A DNA stretch of 64,000 bases from Lachnospira pectinoschiza (GTDB lineage Bacteria > Bacillota > Clostridia > Lachnospirales > Lachnospiraceae), in the NCBI RefSeq assembly GCF_020564355.1, contig NZ_JAJCRR010000004.1, positions 248,001 through 312,000 of the forward strand, given 5' to 3'. The position numbers and the translations under genes were made by a program. The notes under the pieces were generated by a model. The model was not told the DNA's origin, searched no databases, and saw nothing but the letters and a program-made list of their open reading frames with translations. How positions within the stretch are numbered: position 1 is the stretch's first letter; each line of letters begins with the position of its first letter. Of this stretch, positions 38,844-48,681 are shown piece after piece.

Positions 38844-38869
38844 CCTACTAGACTAATATGAAATGTAGG
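38844..38869 (+). promoter_or_regulatory. Possible operator with CCTAC/GTAGG inverted repeat
   Basis: CCTAC (38844-38848) and GTAGG (38865-38869) form an inverted repeat just after the promoter. CCTACTAG here is the reverse complement of CTAGTAGG at the cysK promoter. A sulfur-responsive repressor such as CymR is one idea, not shown. Confidence 0.4.
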
Positions 38870-38892
38870 AAATGAGAAATGGAGGTAAGCTT

Positions 38893-39900
38893 GTGAAAAA
38901 GAAATTATTAAGCCTTGGGCTGATTGCCGTATTACTGACAGGGTGTCTGACCGGCTGTGGAAGCAATAAAAACAGTGTACGGATGATCAACGTTTCTTAT
39001 GACCCTACAAGAGAATTATTTGAAAGTTATAATGAGATATTTGCACAGCATTGGAAAGAACAGACCGGACAGGACGTTGAGGTGATACAGTCCCACGGCG
39101 GTTCAGGAAAGCAGGCACTGGAAGTTTCTAACGGTCTGGAAGCTGATGTTGTGACACTGGCATTGGAATATGACATTGACGCAATCGAAAAAGCCGGATT
39201 GATAGAAGACGGCTGGGTTGATGAATATGATGATGACAGCGCACCGTACACTTCAACGATTGTCTTCCTTGTAAGAAAGGGCAATCCGAAAAACATTCAC
39301 GACTGGGACGATCTGGTAAAAGACGGTGTGGGTGTGATTACACCGAACCCAAAGACCTCAGGCGGTGCAAGGTGGAATTACCTTGCAGCATGGGGTTATG
39401 CGAAGGAACGTTACAACGGCGATGAAGCGCAGATGAAGGAGTTTATCAAAAAGCTGTATCAGAATGTACTGGTGCTGGATTCCGGTGCGAGAGGCGCAAC
39501 AACTTCATTTGTGGAAAATAATCAGGGCGATGTACTGATTGCTTGGGAAAATGAAGCATATCTTTCCATGTTAGACTGCCCGGACGATTATGAAATCATT
39601 ACACCGGGTATCAGTATTCTGGCACAGCCGTCCGTTGCGGTTGTCGATTCGGTTGTTGATGAGCGAGGGACAAGAGCCGTTGCGGACGAGTATTTATCGT
39701 ATCTGTATTCCGATGATGCACAGCGCATTGCGGCGGACAATTATTTCCGCCCGGTCAATGAAGAAATTTTGCAGGAATACAGCGATGTATTTGATTTGAA
39801 TATGAAGTTAAAGACGGTACATGATTTTGGCGGCTGGGACAGTGTTTCGGCAAAGCATTTTGCCAACGGCGGTATTTTTGATGAGATTTATGAAAAGTAA
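38893..39900 (+). CDS. Sulfate/thiosulfate ABC transporter substrate-binding lipoprotein
   Basis: The 335-residue protein begins with a signal and lipobox (LLTGCLTGCG), then matches the Sbp/CysP family (NVSYDPTRELFESYNEIFAQ; PKTSGGARWNYLAAWGYA). It would bind sulfate or thiosulfate outside the membrane for the CysTWA transporter that follows. GTG 38893 was chosen because GGAGG is seven bases upstream. The in-frame ATG at 38872 has no good site. It is first in a long operon for sulfate assimilation. Confidence 0.88.
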   Translation: MKKKLLSLGLIAVLLTGCLTGCGSNKNSVRMINVSYDPTRELFESYNEIFAQHWKEQTGQDVEVIQSHGGSGKQALEVSNGLEADVVTLALEYDIDAIEKAGLIEDGWVDEYDDDSAPYTSTIVFLVRKGNPKNIHDWDDLVKDGVGVITPNPKTSGGARWNYLAAWGYAKERYNGDEAQMKEFIKKLYQNVLVLDSGARGATTSFVENNQGDVLIAWENEAYLSMLDCPDDYEIITPGISILAQPSVAVVDSVVDERGTRAVADEYLSYLYSDDAQRIAADNYFRPVNEEILQEYSDVFDLNMKLKTVHDFGGWDSVSAKHFANGGIFDEIYEK

Positions 39901-39927
39901 GCAAATGTGTTTGAGAGTGGAGGAGTC

Positions 39928-40761
39928 ATGAAAAAGAAAAATAAAAGAGTGATTCCGGGTTTTGGAATTTCAATGGGTGTTACGCTTACAATGGTGAGTG
40001 TTATCGTGCTGATTCCATTGGCAACACTGGTAATCTATACGGCGCAGATGAGTTTCCCGGAAATCATTGCAACAATAACAAGGGGCAGGGTATTATCAAG
40101 CTTTTATGTCAGCTTCATTACCGCATTTGCGGCATCGGCAATCAATGCCGTTATGGGACTGATACTGGCATGGGTGCTTGTCAGATATGAATTTCCCGGC
40201 AAACGCATTTTAGACGGAATGATTGAACTGCCCTTTGCATTACCGACGGCGGTTGCGGGTATTTCTCTTACATATTTAACAACCGACAGCGGCTGGATTG
40301 GCAGCTTTTTTGCAAAGTTTGGCATACAGATTGCCTATACCAGACTGGGTATCACCTTTGCACTGATTTTCGTGGGAATCCCATTTGTGGTGCGTTCTAT
40401 TCAGCCGGTGCTTGAAAAGTTAGACCCGTCTTACGAGGAAGCGGCAAGCGTGCTTGGTGCAAGCCGCACAAGAATCTTTTGGAAAGTCATTTTCCCGGAA
40501 GTTTTATCGTCCTTATGTACGGGCTTCGGACTGGCATTCGGCAGATGTCTCGGCGAATACGGAAGTATCGTGTTTATCGCAGGTAACAAGCCGTACTACA
40601 CAGAGATTACACCGTTAATCATTATGTCGGAATTACAGGAATTCGATTATCCGAGTGCAACGGCGATTGCACTGGTAATGCTGATAGCGGCATTCCTTAT
40701 TTTATTTATCAACAACCTGATACAGGCAAGAAATACAAAAATATTAAACGGCAACCGTTAG
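39928..40761 (+). CDS. cysT: Sulfate ABC transporter permease CysT
   Basis: This 277-residue protein has six membrane segments and the binding-protein-dependent transport motif (EAASVLGASRTRIFWKVIFPEV). It pairs with CysW. ATG 39928 follows GGAGG. Confidence 0.87.
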   Translation: MKKKNKRVIPGFGISMGVTLTMVSVIVLIPLATLVIYTAQMSFPEIIATITRGRVLSSFYVSFITAFAASAINAVMGLILAWVLVRYEFPGKRILDGMIELPFALPTAVAGISLTYLTTDSGWIGSFFAKFGIQIAYTRLGITFALIFVGIPFVVRSIQPVLEKLDPSYEEAASVLGASRTRIFWKVIFPEVLSSLCTGFGLAFGRCLGEYGSIVFIAGNKPYYTEITPLIIMSELQEFDYPSATAIALVMLIAAFLILFINNLIQARNTKILNGNR

Positions 40762-40784
40762 GAAGCGGAAAGGGAGGATAAAAA

Positions 40785-41612
40785 ATGAATCAGAATAAAC
40801 AGTCCGGCTTTGTAAAGTGGCTGCTGATAACAATCAGTGTTTTGTTTTTGTTTGTAATGCTGGTGCTTCCGCTGTTGGTCGTGATAACACAGGCATTTAA
40901 AAGCGGGGTAGCCGCTTACTTAAAAGCAGTTACGGATAAATATACCGTCCGCGCCTTACTGCTGACACTCGAAGCGACACTCACCGCTGTGGTTGTAAAT
41001 ACCATATTCGGACTTTTTGCGGCATGGACGATTACAAAGTTTAAATTTAAAGGCAAGAAATTACTGACAACGCTCATTGATATTCCGGTTACGGTATCCC
41101 CGGTTATCGCGGGTCTGATTTTCATTCTGCTGTTCGGAAGACAGAGTCTTTTATATCCAATACTCAAAGCGTGCCACATCAAAGTTGTATTTGCAGTACC
41201 GGGTATTATCCTGGCAACCGTCTTTGTAACATTTCCGTTTATTTCAAGAGAACTGATTCCGGTGCTTGAAACGGAGGGGACAGACGAGGAAGAAGCCGCA
41301 GCGCTGATGGGTGCAGGCGCATTTACGATTTTCAGGAAAATTACTCTGCCGCATATCCGCTGGGCACTGCTGTACGGCATTGTCTTATGTACGGCGCGTG
41401 CAATGGGCGAGTTCGGTGCGGTATCCGTTTTATCGGGACATTTAAGGGGACTGACCAACACCCTGCCGCTTCATGTGGAAATTTTATTCAATGAGTTCCA
41501 GTATGTACCAGCATTTGCCGTATCATCCATTCTCGTGATTCTGGCAATTATTCTGCTGGTCATGCGGAGTGTGCTGGAGCATAAGGGAAAGACTACGAAA
41601 AAGCCGTTATAG
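40785..41612 (+). CDS. cysW: Sulfate ABC transporter permease CysW
   Basis: This 275-residue permease has six segments and the EAA-type loop (EEEAAALMGAGAFTIFRKITLP). FGAVSVLSGHLRG is typical of CysW. It forms the channel with CysT. GGGAGG precedes it. Confidence 0.87.
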   Translation: MNQNKQSGFVKWLLITISVLFLFVMLVLPLLVVITQAFKSGVAAYLKAVTDKYTVRALLLTLEATLTAVVVNTIFGLFAAWTITKFKFKGKKLLTTLIDIPVTVSPVIAGLIFILLFGRQSLLYPILKACHIKVVFAVPGIILATVFVTFPFISRELIPVLETEGTDEEEAAALMGAGAFTIFRKITLPHIRWALLYGIVLCTARAMGEFGAVSVLSGHLRGLTNTLPLHVEILFNEFQYVPAFAVSSILVILAIILLVMRSVLEHKGKTTKKPL

Positions 41613-41633
41613 CACGGCAGAAAGCAGGAAATT

Positions 41634-42692
41634 ATGTATGTTGAATTAAAAGATATTAATAAAACGTATGCCGGCTATCAGGCTTCCAATCATGTCAGCT
41701 TCGGCATTGAACAGGGCAGGCTGATTGCGCTGTTAGGACCGAGCGGCAGTGGTAAGACGACCATTTTAAGAATGATTGCGGGGCTGGAAACACCGGACAG
41801 CGGCGAAATCGTCATTGACGGCAAGGTAGTCAACAATATTCCGGCAAGTGAGCGCGGTATCGGCTTCGTATTTCAGAACTACGCGCTGTTCCGCTACATG
41901 ACGGTATATGACAATATTGCATTCGGTTTAAATGTTAAAAAAGAGAATAAAAAATATATAGATGAAAGAGTCCACGAACTTTTAAAACTCATCAGCTTAG
42001 ACGGACTGGAAAAGCGGTATCCGAGCCAGTTATCCGGCGGACAAAGACAGCGTGTGGCATTTGCAAGGGCGCTTGCGCCAAACCCGCATCTGCTGTTGTT
42101 AGACGAACCGTTTGCGGCGATTGATGCCAAGGTCCGTCAGGAACTCAGAAGCTGGTTAAAGGAAATGATTGAAAAACTCGGCATTACCAGTATTTTCGTT
42201 ACGCATGACCAGGACGAAGCGATTGAAGTTGCCGATGAAATTATTATTACCAACAAGGGACACATTGAGCAGAAGGGAACACCGCTTGAAATTTACCAGA
42301 ACCCGCAGACGGCATTTGCGGCGACTTTCTTCGGACAGACGTCACAGATTACCAATTATCAGAGCTTTCACAGCTTTCCGAAAGTGGACAATGTTGATAA
42401 AGCCATTATCCGTCCGGAATTTGTCAAAGTATCCAAGAAAAATGAAGTACAGCGTTTCGGTCCTTCGGCTTCCGAAGGCGTTGTGGAGCGCGTGTCTTTC
42501 AGAGGTGACAGCTTAGAACTGCTTGTCAATGTAAACGACAATCAGATTATTGCCAAAAGAGGATTGGAAGAAAAAAGTATTGCGGTGGGAGAAAAGGTTG
42601 ATGTATTCATATATCGGCTGTTTGTAACGGTCGGAGAAAAGGCAATGCTTTTGGAAAACCAGTCACTGGTAGATGATTCAGTATTTATCTAA
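41634..42692 (+). CDS. cysA: Sulfate ABC transporter ATPase CysA
   Basis: This 352-residue ATPase has Walker A GPSGSGKT, the signature LSGGQRQRVAFARAL, Walker B LLLLDEPF, and a C-terminal TOBE-like domain after residue 240. It powers sulfate uptake. Confidence 0.9.
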   Translation: MYVELKDINKTYAGYQASNHVSFGIEQGRLIALLGPSGSGKTTILRMIAGLETPDSGEIVIDGKVVNNIPASERGIGFVFQNYALFRYMTVYDNIAFGLNVKKENKKYIDERVHELLKLISLDGLEKRYPSQLSGGQRQRVAFARALAPNPHLLLLDEPFAAIDAKVRQELRSWLKEMIEKLGITSIFVTHDQDEAIEVADEIIITNKGHIEQKGTPLEIYQNPQTAFAATFFGQTSQITNYQSFHSFPKVDNVDKAIIRPEFVKVSKKNEVQRFGPSASEGVVERVSFRGDSLELLVNVNDNQIIAKRGLEEKSIAVGEKVDVFIYRLFVTVGEKAMLLENQSLVDDSVFI

Positions 42693-42738
42693 AAATCAAG
42701 ATAGAAAAGCCGTGTTGTGCGGCGGAATGGAAGGTGCC

Positions 42739-44436
42739 ATGAAAAAGAAAGAACTCTCAACAGATGTGTTGATTATCGGCGGCGGGACAGCGGGCTGTTT
42801 TGCGGCGATGACGCTCGGAAAAGAAAAAAATATCAGCGTTCTGATTGCTGAAAAAGCCAATATCAGGCGGAGCGGCTGTCTGGCGGCAGGTGTCAATGCA
42901 ATTAATGCGTATATTACGGAAGGCAGAGTGCCTCAGGATTATGTAGACTATGCCAAAAAAGATGCAGACGGCATTGTGCGTGAAGACTTACTGCTTTCAA
43001 TGTCAGAGCGGTTAAACCATGTAACGGATGTTATGGAAAAAGCCGGACTTGTCATTTTAAAAGATGAAAACGGCAAATACGTTACAAGAGGAAACAGAAA
43101 TATCAAGATTAACGGGGAAAATATTAAGCCGATTCTTGCAGAAGCGGCATCCGCACAGGAAAATGTAACGGTTTTAAATCACGTCAATATTACAGATTAC
43201 ATTGTGAAAGATAACCGCATTTACGGGGCTTACGGCTTTGATGTTAATGAAGAAATCTTCTATGTGATTCATGCCAAAGCGGTCATCTGCGCAACCGGAG
43301 GTGCGGCAGGACTTTACCGTCCAAACAATCCGGGCTTTTCAAGACATAAAATGTGGTACCCGCCGTTTAATACCGGTGCGGGCTACGCGATGGGCATTAC
43401 GGCAGGCGCTGAGATGACAACCTTTGAAATGCGTTTTATCGCACTGCGCTGTAAAGATACGATTGCACCGACAGGAACGATTGCACAGGGTGTATCCGCA
43501 AAGCAGATGAATTCCAACGGCGAAATTTATGAAACAAAATACGGTCTTACAACTTCCCAGCGTGTATACGGAACGGTTATGGAAAACAGAGCCGGACACG
43601 GACCATGTTATTTAAAGACCGATGAGATTACAAAAGAGCAGGAACAGGATTTATACAAGGCATACTTAAATATGGCACCGAGCCAGACTTTAAAGTGGCT
43701 TGAATCCGGCAAGGGTCCGTCAGAGCAGAATGTGGAAATTGAAGGCACAGAGCCGTATATTGTGGGCGGACATACCGCAAGCGGTTACTGGGTAGACAAT
43801 AACAGGGAAACAACAATTCACGGACTGTTTGCCGCAGGCGATGTTGCAGGCGGCTGTCCGCAGAAATATGTAACAGGCGCATTAGCCGAGGGCGAAATTG
43901 CGGCAGAAGCGGTGCTTGGATTTCTAAAAGATGAAAAGCAGACAGCAGCCAAAGATGTGGACAGTGAAGCAAAGCAGAATGAAAAGCAGGCAGAATACGA
44001 GCATTTCTTAAACAATCCGCAGGGACTGCTTACGACCGAACAGCTTGAGGAAACCATGCAGAAAATCATGGACCAGTACGCAGGCGGTATTGCAACGGAT
44101 TACCGTTATAATGAAAGCCGTTTAGCCCTTGCAAAGGAAAAAATCACATCCCTGCAAAAGCTGGTGGACGGACTTGCGGCAGAAGACATGGACGATCTGC
44201 TCCGTATTTACGAAGTCAAAGAACGTCTGGTTGTCTGTCAGGTCGTTATCGCACATCTGCTTGCCAGAAAAGAAACACGCTGGCACAGTTTTGCGGAAAA
44301 TGCGGATTATCCTGAAAAGAATGCCGATTGGGAAAAATATGTCAATTCCCGCATGAAAGACGGCAAAATAGAAATCATTTTCAGAGAACTGGTGACGGGA
44401 GGAAAACACTATGAGCATACGAATTACACAAAATAA
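42739..44436 (+). CDS. aprA: APS reductase alpha subunit (AprA-like flavoprotein)
   Basis: The 565-residue protein has an N-terminal FAD-binding DVLIIGGGTAGCFAA and the fumarate-reductase/AprA layout, including GGAAGLYRPNNPG and AAGDVAGGCPQKYVTGAL. AprA reduces adenylyl-sulfate to sulfite with AprB. ATG 42739 is preceded by GGAAGG; ATG 42727 is possible. It lies between CysA and CysDN in a sulfate-assimilation operon. Assimilatory CysH is absent, and no Qmo or Dsr genes are present. The gene overlaps aprB by 26 bases. Confidence 0.85.
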   Translation: MKKKELSTDVLIIGGGTAGCFAAMTLGKEKNISVLIAEKANIRRSGCLAAGVNAINAYITEGRVPQDYVDYAKKDADGIVREDLLLSMSERLNHVTDVMEKAGLVILKDENGKYVTRGNRNIKINGENIKPILAEAASAQENVTVLNHVNITDYIVKDNRIYGAYGFDVNEEIFYVIHAKAVICATGGAAGLYRPNNPGFSRHKMWYPPFNTGAGYAMGITAGAEMTTFEMRFIALRCKDTIAPTGTIAQGVSAKQMNSNGEIYETKYGLTTSQRVYGTVMENRAGHGPCYLKTDEITKEQEQDLYKAYLNMAPSQTLKWLESGKGPSEQNVEIEGTEPYIVGGHTASGYWVDNNRETTIHGLFAAGDVAGGCPQKYVTGALAEGEIAAEAVLGFLKDEKQTAAKDVDSEAKQNEKQAEYEHFLNNPQGLLTTEQLEETMQKIMDQYAGGIATDYRYNESRLALAKEKITSLQKLVDGLAAEDMDDLLRIYEVKERLVVCQVVIAHLLARKETRWHSFAENADYPEKNADWEKYVNSRMKDGKIEIIFRELVTGGKHYEHTNYTK

Positions 44437-44725
44437 CTGCGTAGGCTGCGGAAGGTGTATCGAAGCCTGTCCCGGCAACCTGATAAAAAAAGATGCACAG
44501 GGAAAGGCAGTCATTAAGCACATTTCCGACTGCTGGGGCTGTACCTCGTGCTTAAAAGAATGTAAGACAGGCGCAATCAGCTTTTATCTGGGAGCAGATA
44601 TGGGCGGTGCAGGAAGTACGCTGTCTGTCAAGTCCAAAGGGGACATTCGTGAGTGGTGCGTTACATCGCCGGACGGCAGTGTACAGGTTATAGAAGTCAA
44701 CAAAAAAGACGCAAATAAATATTAA
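44411..44725 (+). CDS. aprB: APS reductase beta subunit (AprB-like ferredoxin)
   Basis: This 104-residue protein has two 4Fe-4S cysteine sets. The first is [13 protein letters not shown] and the second [11 protein letters not shown]. It would carry electrons to the AprA flavin. The overlap with aprA fits a heterodimer. Confidence 0.86.
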   Translation: MSIRITQNNCVGCGRCIEACPGNLIKKDAQGKAVIKHISDCWGCTSCLKECKTGAISFYLGADMGGAGSTLSVKSKGDIREWCVTSPDGSVQVIEVNKKDANKY

Positions 44726-44736
44726 GGAGAGAGAGT

Positions 44737-45636
44737 ATGGGAAATTTATCACATCTTGATGAATTGGAAGCGGAAGCAATTTATATTATCAGAGAAGTGG
44801 CAGCGGAATGTGAAAATCCGGTAATGCTGTATTCGATTGGAAAGGACAGTTCGGTTATGCTGCATCTTGCGATGAAGGCATTTTATCCGGAGAAGCCGCC
44901 ATTTCCGTTCTTACATATTGATACAACATGGAAGTTTAAGGAAATGATACAGTTCCGTGACCATATCGCAGAAAAAATGGGTATTGAAATGCTTGTATAT
45001 ACCAATGAAGAAGGTGTAAAGGCAGGCATTAATCCGTTTGACCACGGTTCAGCCTACACAGATATCATGAAGACACAGGCATTAAAGCAGGCATTAAATA
45101 AGTATCAGTTTACGGCAGCATTCGGCGGCGGACGTCGTGATGAAGAAAAGTCCCGTGCAAAGGAACGTATCTTCTCATTCAGAAATGCGGCACAGGCATG
45201 GGATCCGAAAAACCAGCGTCCGGAAATGTGGAAGCTTTACAACACAAAGATCCACAAGGGCGAAAGTATCCGTGTCTTCCCGATTTCCAACTGGACGGAA
45301 AAAGACATCTGGCAGTACATTAAGCGTGAAAACATTGAAATCGTGCCGTTATACTTTGCAAAGGAACGTCCGGTAATTTACCGTGACGGAAACATCATCA
45401 TGGTAGATGATGACCGCTTAAAGTTAAGAGAAGGCGAAAAGATTGAAAATAAGAAAGTACGTTTCCGTACACTCGGCTGCTATCCGCTGACAGGCGGTGT
45501 GGAATCCGATGCGGAAACACTCGACGAAATTATCGAGGAAACATTAAGTGCAGTATCTTCAGAGCGTACCAGCCGTGTGATTGACCACGAGGAAGCAGGC
45601 AGCATGGAGAGAAGAAAGAAGGAGGGTTATTTCTAA
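44737..45636 (+). CDS. cysD: Sulfate adenylyltransferase subunit 2
   Basis: The 299-residue protein has the PP-loop [12 protein letters not shown] and [16 protein letters not shown], plus [10 protein letters not shown], all typical of CysD. With the CysN GTPase it forms APS from ATP and sulfate. GGAGAGAG precedes ATG 44737. CysDN is normally the assimilatory form. Confidence 0.93.
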   Translation: MGNLSHLDELEAEAIYIIREVAAECENPVMLYSIGKDSSVMLHLAMKAFYPEKPPFPFLHIDTTWKFKEMIQFRDHIAEKMGIEMLVYTNEEGVKAGINPFDHGSAYTDIMKTQALKQALNKYQFTAAFGGGRRDEEKSRAKERIFSFRNAAQAWDPKNQRPEMWKLYNTKIHKGESIRVFPISNWTEKDIWQYIKRENIEIVPLYFAKERPVIYRDGNIIMVDDDRLKLREGEKIENKKVRFRTLGCYPLTGGVESDAETLDEIIEETLSAVSSERTSRVIDHEEAGSMERRKKEGYF

Positions 45637-45637
45637 A

Positions 45638-47284
45638 ATGAAGGGATTATTAAAATTTATTACATGTGGCAGTGTTGATGATGGAAAATCCACCTTAATC
45701 GGACACATTTTATATGATTCAAAACTCCTTTATGCAGACCAGGAAAAGGCACTGGAGCTGGATTCCAAGGTCGGAAGCCGTGAGGGTAAAATCGACTACT
45801 CTCTGCTGTTAGACGGTCTGATGGCAGAAAGAGAACAGGGTATTACAATCGATGTTGCATACCGTTATTTTACAACAGACAACAGAAGCTTTATCGTTGC
45901 CGATACACCGGGACATGAAGAATATACAAGAAACATGGCAGTAGGTGCTTCCTTTGCAGACTTAGCCGTTATCTTAGTCGATGCAAAACAGGGCGTGCTG
46001 GTTCAGACAAGACGTCACGCAAGAATCTGTGCATTAATGGGAATCCGTTACTTTGTATTTGCAGTCAACAAAATGGACCTTGTAGGCTATGATGAAAAGG
46101 TATTTGCAAAGATTCAGGAACAGATTGCAGAACTGACAAAGGAACTGGATTTACAGAACGTAACGATTATTCCGGTATCCGCAACAGAAGGTGACAATGT
46201 TACCGTAAAATCACCGAATATGCCATGGTACAACGGTCAGGCACTCCTTTCGTACTTAGAGCAGGTTGATATTACAGCCGCAGCCAAGGAACAGGGCTTT
46301 TATATGCCGGTACAGCGCGTATGCCGTCCAAACCATGAATTCAGAGGCTTCCAGGGTCAGATTGAAGCCGGAAACATTCATGTGGGCGATGCGATTACAA
46401 CACTGCCAAGCAACGAGCAGGCACATGTAAAGAGTATCCATGTAGGTGATAAGAATGTAGATGCCGCACAGGAAGGCCAGCCGGTAACGATTCAGTTAGA
46501 CAGGGAAGTGGACGTATCCAGAGGCTGTGTATTATCCGTAGATTCCGGTATCAAGACAGTCGCAGCCGTTACGGCAACGATTCTGTGGATGGATGATGAT
46601 GCTCTTGAAAACGGAAAGAACTTCTTTATCAAGCTTGGCACAAAGATGATTCCGGGGCTTGTAACAAAGATTGTTTCATTAATTGATGTCAATACAGGCG
46701 AGAAAAAGGAAGTATCTTCCTTACATAAAAATGAAATCGCAGTCTGCGAAATCGCATTTGCAGACAGAATCGTAGCAGATACATTTGCGGCACATAAGAC
46801 ACTCGGTGAACTGATTTTAATTGACCGTGTAACCAATATGACTTCTGCCTGCGGTGTTGTTACTGAACTGCATGCCGATGAAGACGGACTGGAAGAAAAG
46901 AAAGTCAATAAAAAGCTTCGTTCAGCTTTAAACGGTCAGAGTGCAGTAACCGTGGAATTTCTGGTAGGACAGCACGGCATTACACTTGAACTGGCAGAAC
47001 AGGTTGAAAAGCAGTTAAGCGCAGAAGGCAGACATACTTATCTGTATGCGCCGGAAGCCGATGAACCGGTAGAAACCGTACTGCACCACCTGACAGAAGC
47101 CGGTGTCGTTGTACTGCTTGTATTAGATGAAGCATTTGCAGGAAAGACTTTTGCACAGGATGACAAGACTTATTACAGAAACTGGCAGCCGGATGGTACG
47201 CTTACCGTATCCGAAGCAGCAGAATTTGTAAAGAAAGTATCTTCCTATGCGGCGGGCGTATCCGTACACGGAGATTTTATCTAA
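45638..47284 (+). CDS. cysN: Sulfate adenylyltransferase subunit 1 with degenerate APS-kinase-like tail
   Basis: This 548-residue protein has the GTPase motifs GSVDDGKST, DTPGHE and NKMD and the beta-barrel domains of CysN in residues 1-420. Residues about 423-548 resemble APS kinase. LAEQVEKQLSAEGRHTYLYA aligns with the helix and strand after the kinase P-loop, and AGVVVLLVLDE with the later strand. The P-loop itself, expected as GxxGxGKS(T), reads VGQHGITLE, so the kinase is probably inactive. That agrees with use of APS by AprAB. Start 45638 follows GGAGGG. Confidence 0.9.
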   Translation: MKGLLKFITCGSVDDGKSTLIGHILYDSKLLYADQEKALELDSKVGSREGKIDYSLLLDGLMAEREQGITIDVAYRYFTTDNRSFIVADTPGHEEYTRNMAVGASFADLAVILVDAKQGVLVQTRRHARICALMGIRYFVFAVNKMDLVGYDEKVFAKIQEQIAELTKELDLQNVTIIPVSATEGDNVTVKSPNMPWYNGQALLSYLEQVDITAAAKEQGFYMPVQRVCRPNHEFRGFQGQIEAGNIHVGDAITTLPSNEQAHVKSIHVGDKNVDAAQEGQPVTIQLDREVDVSRGCVLSVDSGIKTVAAVTATILWMDDDALENGKNFFIKLGTKMIPGLVTKIVSLIDVNTGEKKEVSSLHKNEIAVCEIAFADRIVADTFAAHKTLGELILIDRVTNMTSACGVVTELHADEDGLEEKKVNKKLRSALNGQSAVTVEFLVGQHGITLELAEQVEKQLSAEGRHTYLYAPEADEPVETVLHHLTEAGVVVLLVLDEAFAGKTFAQDDKTYYRNWQPDGTLTVSEAAEFVKKVSSYAAGVSVHGDFI

Positions 47285-47349
47285 TGCTGCCAGGGGAACA
47301 AAGCCTTTCACCCGCCGGAGCTTGCTGTTATTTTTCCATGAAAAAGTAG

Positions 47350-47378
47350 TTGACACATGGGAGAATATAGATTATACT
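47350..47378 (+). promoter_or_regulatory. Strong sigma-A promoter before the MetY-like gene
   Basis: TTGACA (47350-47355) and TATACT (47373-47378) are separated by exactly 17 bases, 45 bases before the start codon. It drives the second sulfur transcription unit. Confidence 0.85.
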
Positions 47379-47423
47379 AAATTCAACTTGAAATCATAGT
47401 AAGCAGATAGGAATAAGAGGGAT

Positions 47424-48653
47424 ATGAAATTTAACACACAATTGCTGCATGGAAATGCAATTAAGCGGTATCCTGACGGAGCGACACTTCCACCGATTAG
47501 TCAGGTCAGTGCTTTTGCATATGAAACAGCACAGGATTTGGAAAAAGTTTTTAATAACAGGGCACCGGGATATGCTTATACAAGAATCAGTAATCCGGTT
47601 GTCGATTCCTTTGAAAGAAGGGTCTGTGAACTGGAAGGCGGAAAAGGAGCGGTTGCCTGTTCCTCCGGGATGTCAGCCGTGACACTTGCCCTGTTAAACA
47701 TTCTGGAAGCAGGCGATGAGATTATCGCAGGCAGCGGACTGTTTGGCGGAACGATTGATTTATTCGGTGATTTAAAGGCATTTGGCATTACAACCCGTTT
47801 TGCAAAACAGATTACGGTTGAGGAGATTGCACCGCTCATTACAGATAAGACAAAGGTTGTCTTCGGCGAAGTCATCGGCAATCCGGGACTGGATGTTATC
47901 GACTTAAAAGCCGTTTCCGAGTTTGTACATAGTAAGGGCATTCCACTGATTGTGGACAGCACAACGGCGACACCGTATCTGGTACAGCCGATTGCATACG
48001 GCGCAGATGTGGTGGTTCATTCATCATCAAAATATATCAATGGCGGCGGCAATGCAATCAGCGGTGTTATTGTTGACAGTGGTAAGTTTTCATGGGACAA
48101 TAAAAGATATCCGGGATTTGCCGAATATCAGAAGTATGGTGAATTTGCCTACGTTGCAAAGCTGCGTAACGGAATCTGGAGAAATATGGGTGGCTGTTTA
48201 GCACCGATGAACGCATTTTTAAATTTTATCGGAATGGACACCTTAGGACTGCGTATGGATAAGATTTGTTCTAATGCCTTAGAACTTGCAAAGGCAGTTG
48301 ACGGATTAAACGGCGTAACAGCCAATTATCCGGCATTGGAAAACAATCCGTATAAGCCGCTGGTAGAAAGCCAGTTAAACGGTATGGGCGGCGGAATCTT
48401 AACTATGCGTGTCGGCTCAAAAGAAAGAGCGTATCAGTTGATGAACCATTTAAAGTATGCACTCAATGCAACGAATATCGGTGATGTACGAACACTGGTA
48501 ATTCATCCGGCTTCTACAATTTATATCCACAATACAGAAGAACAGATGCGGGATGCCGGTGTCTATGCAGATACAATCCGTGTCAGTGTCGGTATTGAAG
48601 ACGGCAGCGATTTAATAGAAGATTTCACTTCGGCAATTAAGGATTTAGACTAA
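47424..48653 (+). CDS. O-acetylhomoserine sulfhydrylase-like (MetY-type) PLP enzyme
   Basis: The 409-residue protein is in the Cys/Met metabolism PLP family. The lysine motif is HSSSKYINGGGNAISG, with the N-terminal YTRISNPVVDSFE and CSSGMSAV. In family members the product is homocysteine from O-acetylhomoserine and a sulfur donor. Its neighbours, a ThiS-like carrier and JAMM protease, suggest a protein thiocarboxylate as donor rather than free sulfide (inference). Cystathionine-type enzymes are an alternative. It is first gene after the strong promoter. Confidence 0.85.
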   Translation: MKFNTQLLHGNAIKRYPDGATLPPISQVSAFAYETAQDLEKVFNNRAPGYAYTRISNPVVDSFERRVCELEGGKGAVACSSGMSAVTLALLNILEAGDEIIAGSGLFGGTIDLFGDLKAFGITTRFAKQITVEEIAPLITDKTKVVFGEVIGNPGLDVIDLKAVSEFVHSKGIPLIVDSTTATPYLVQPIAYGADVVVHSSSKYINGGGNAISGVIVDSGKFSWDNKRYPGFAEYQKYGEFAYVAKLRNGIWRNMGGCLAPMNAFLNFIGMDTLGLRMDKICSNALELAKAVDGLNGVTANYPALENNPYKPLVESQLNGMGGGILTMRVGSKERAYQLMNHLKYALNATNIGDVRTLVIHPASTIYIHNTEEQMRDAGVYADTIRVSVGIEDGSDLIEDFTSAIKDLD

Positions 48654-48681
48654 GAAAGCTTTATATCAGGAGGAAGTACAA

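Noticed and set aside
42739..44725. Dissimilatory sulfate reduction
   Set aside because: AprAB is present, but Sat, Qmo and DsrAB are absent and the neighbours are assimilatory.
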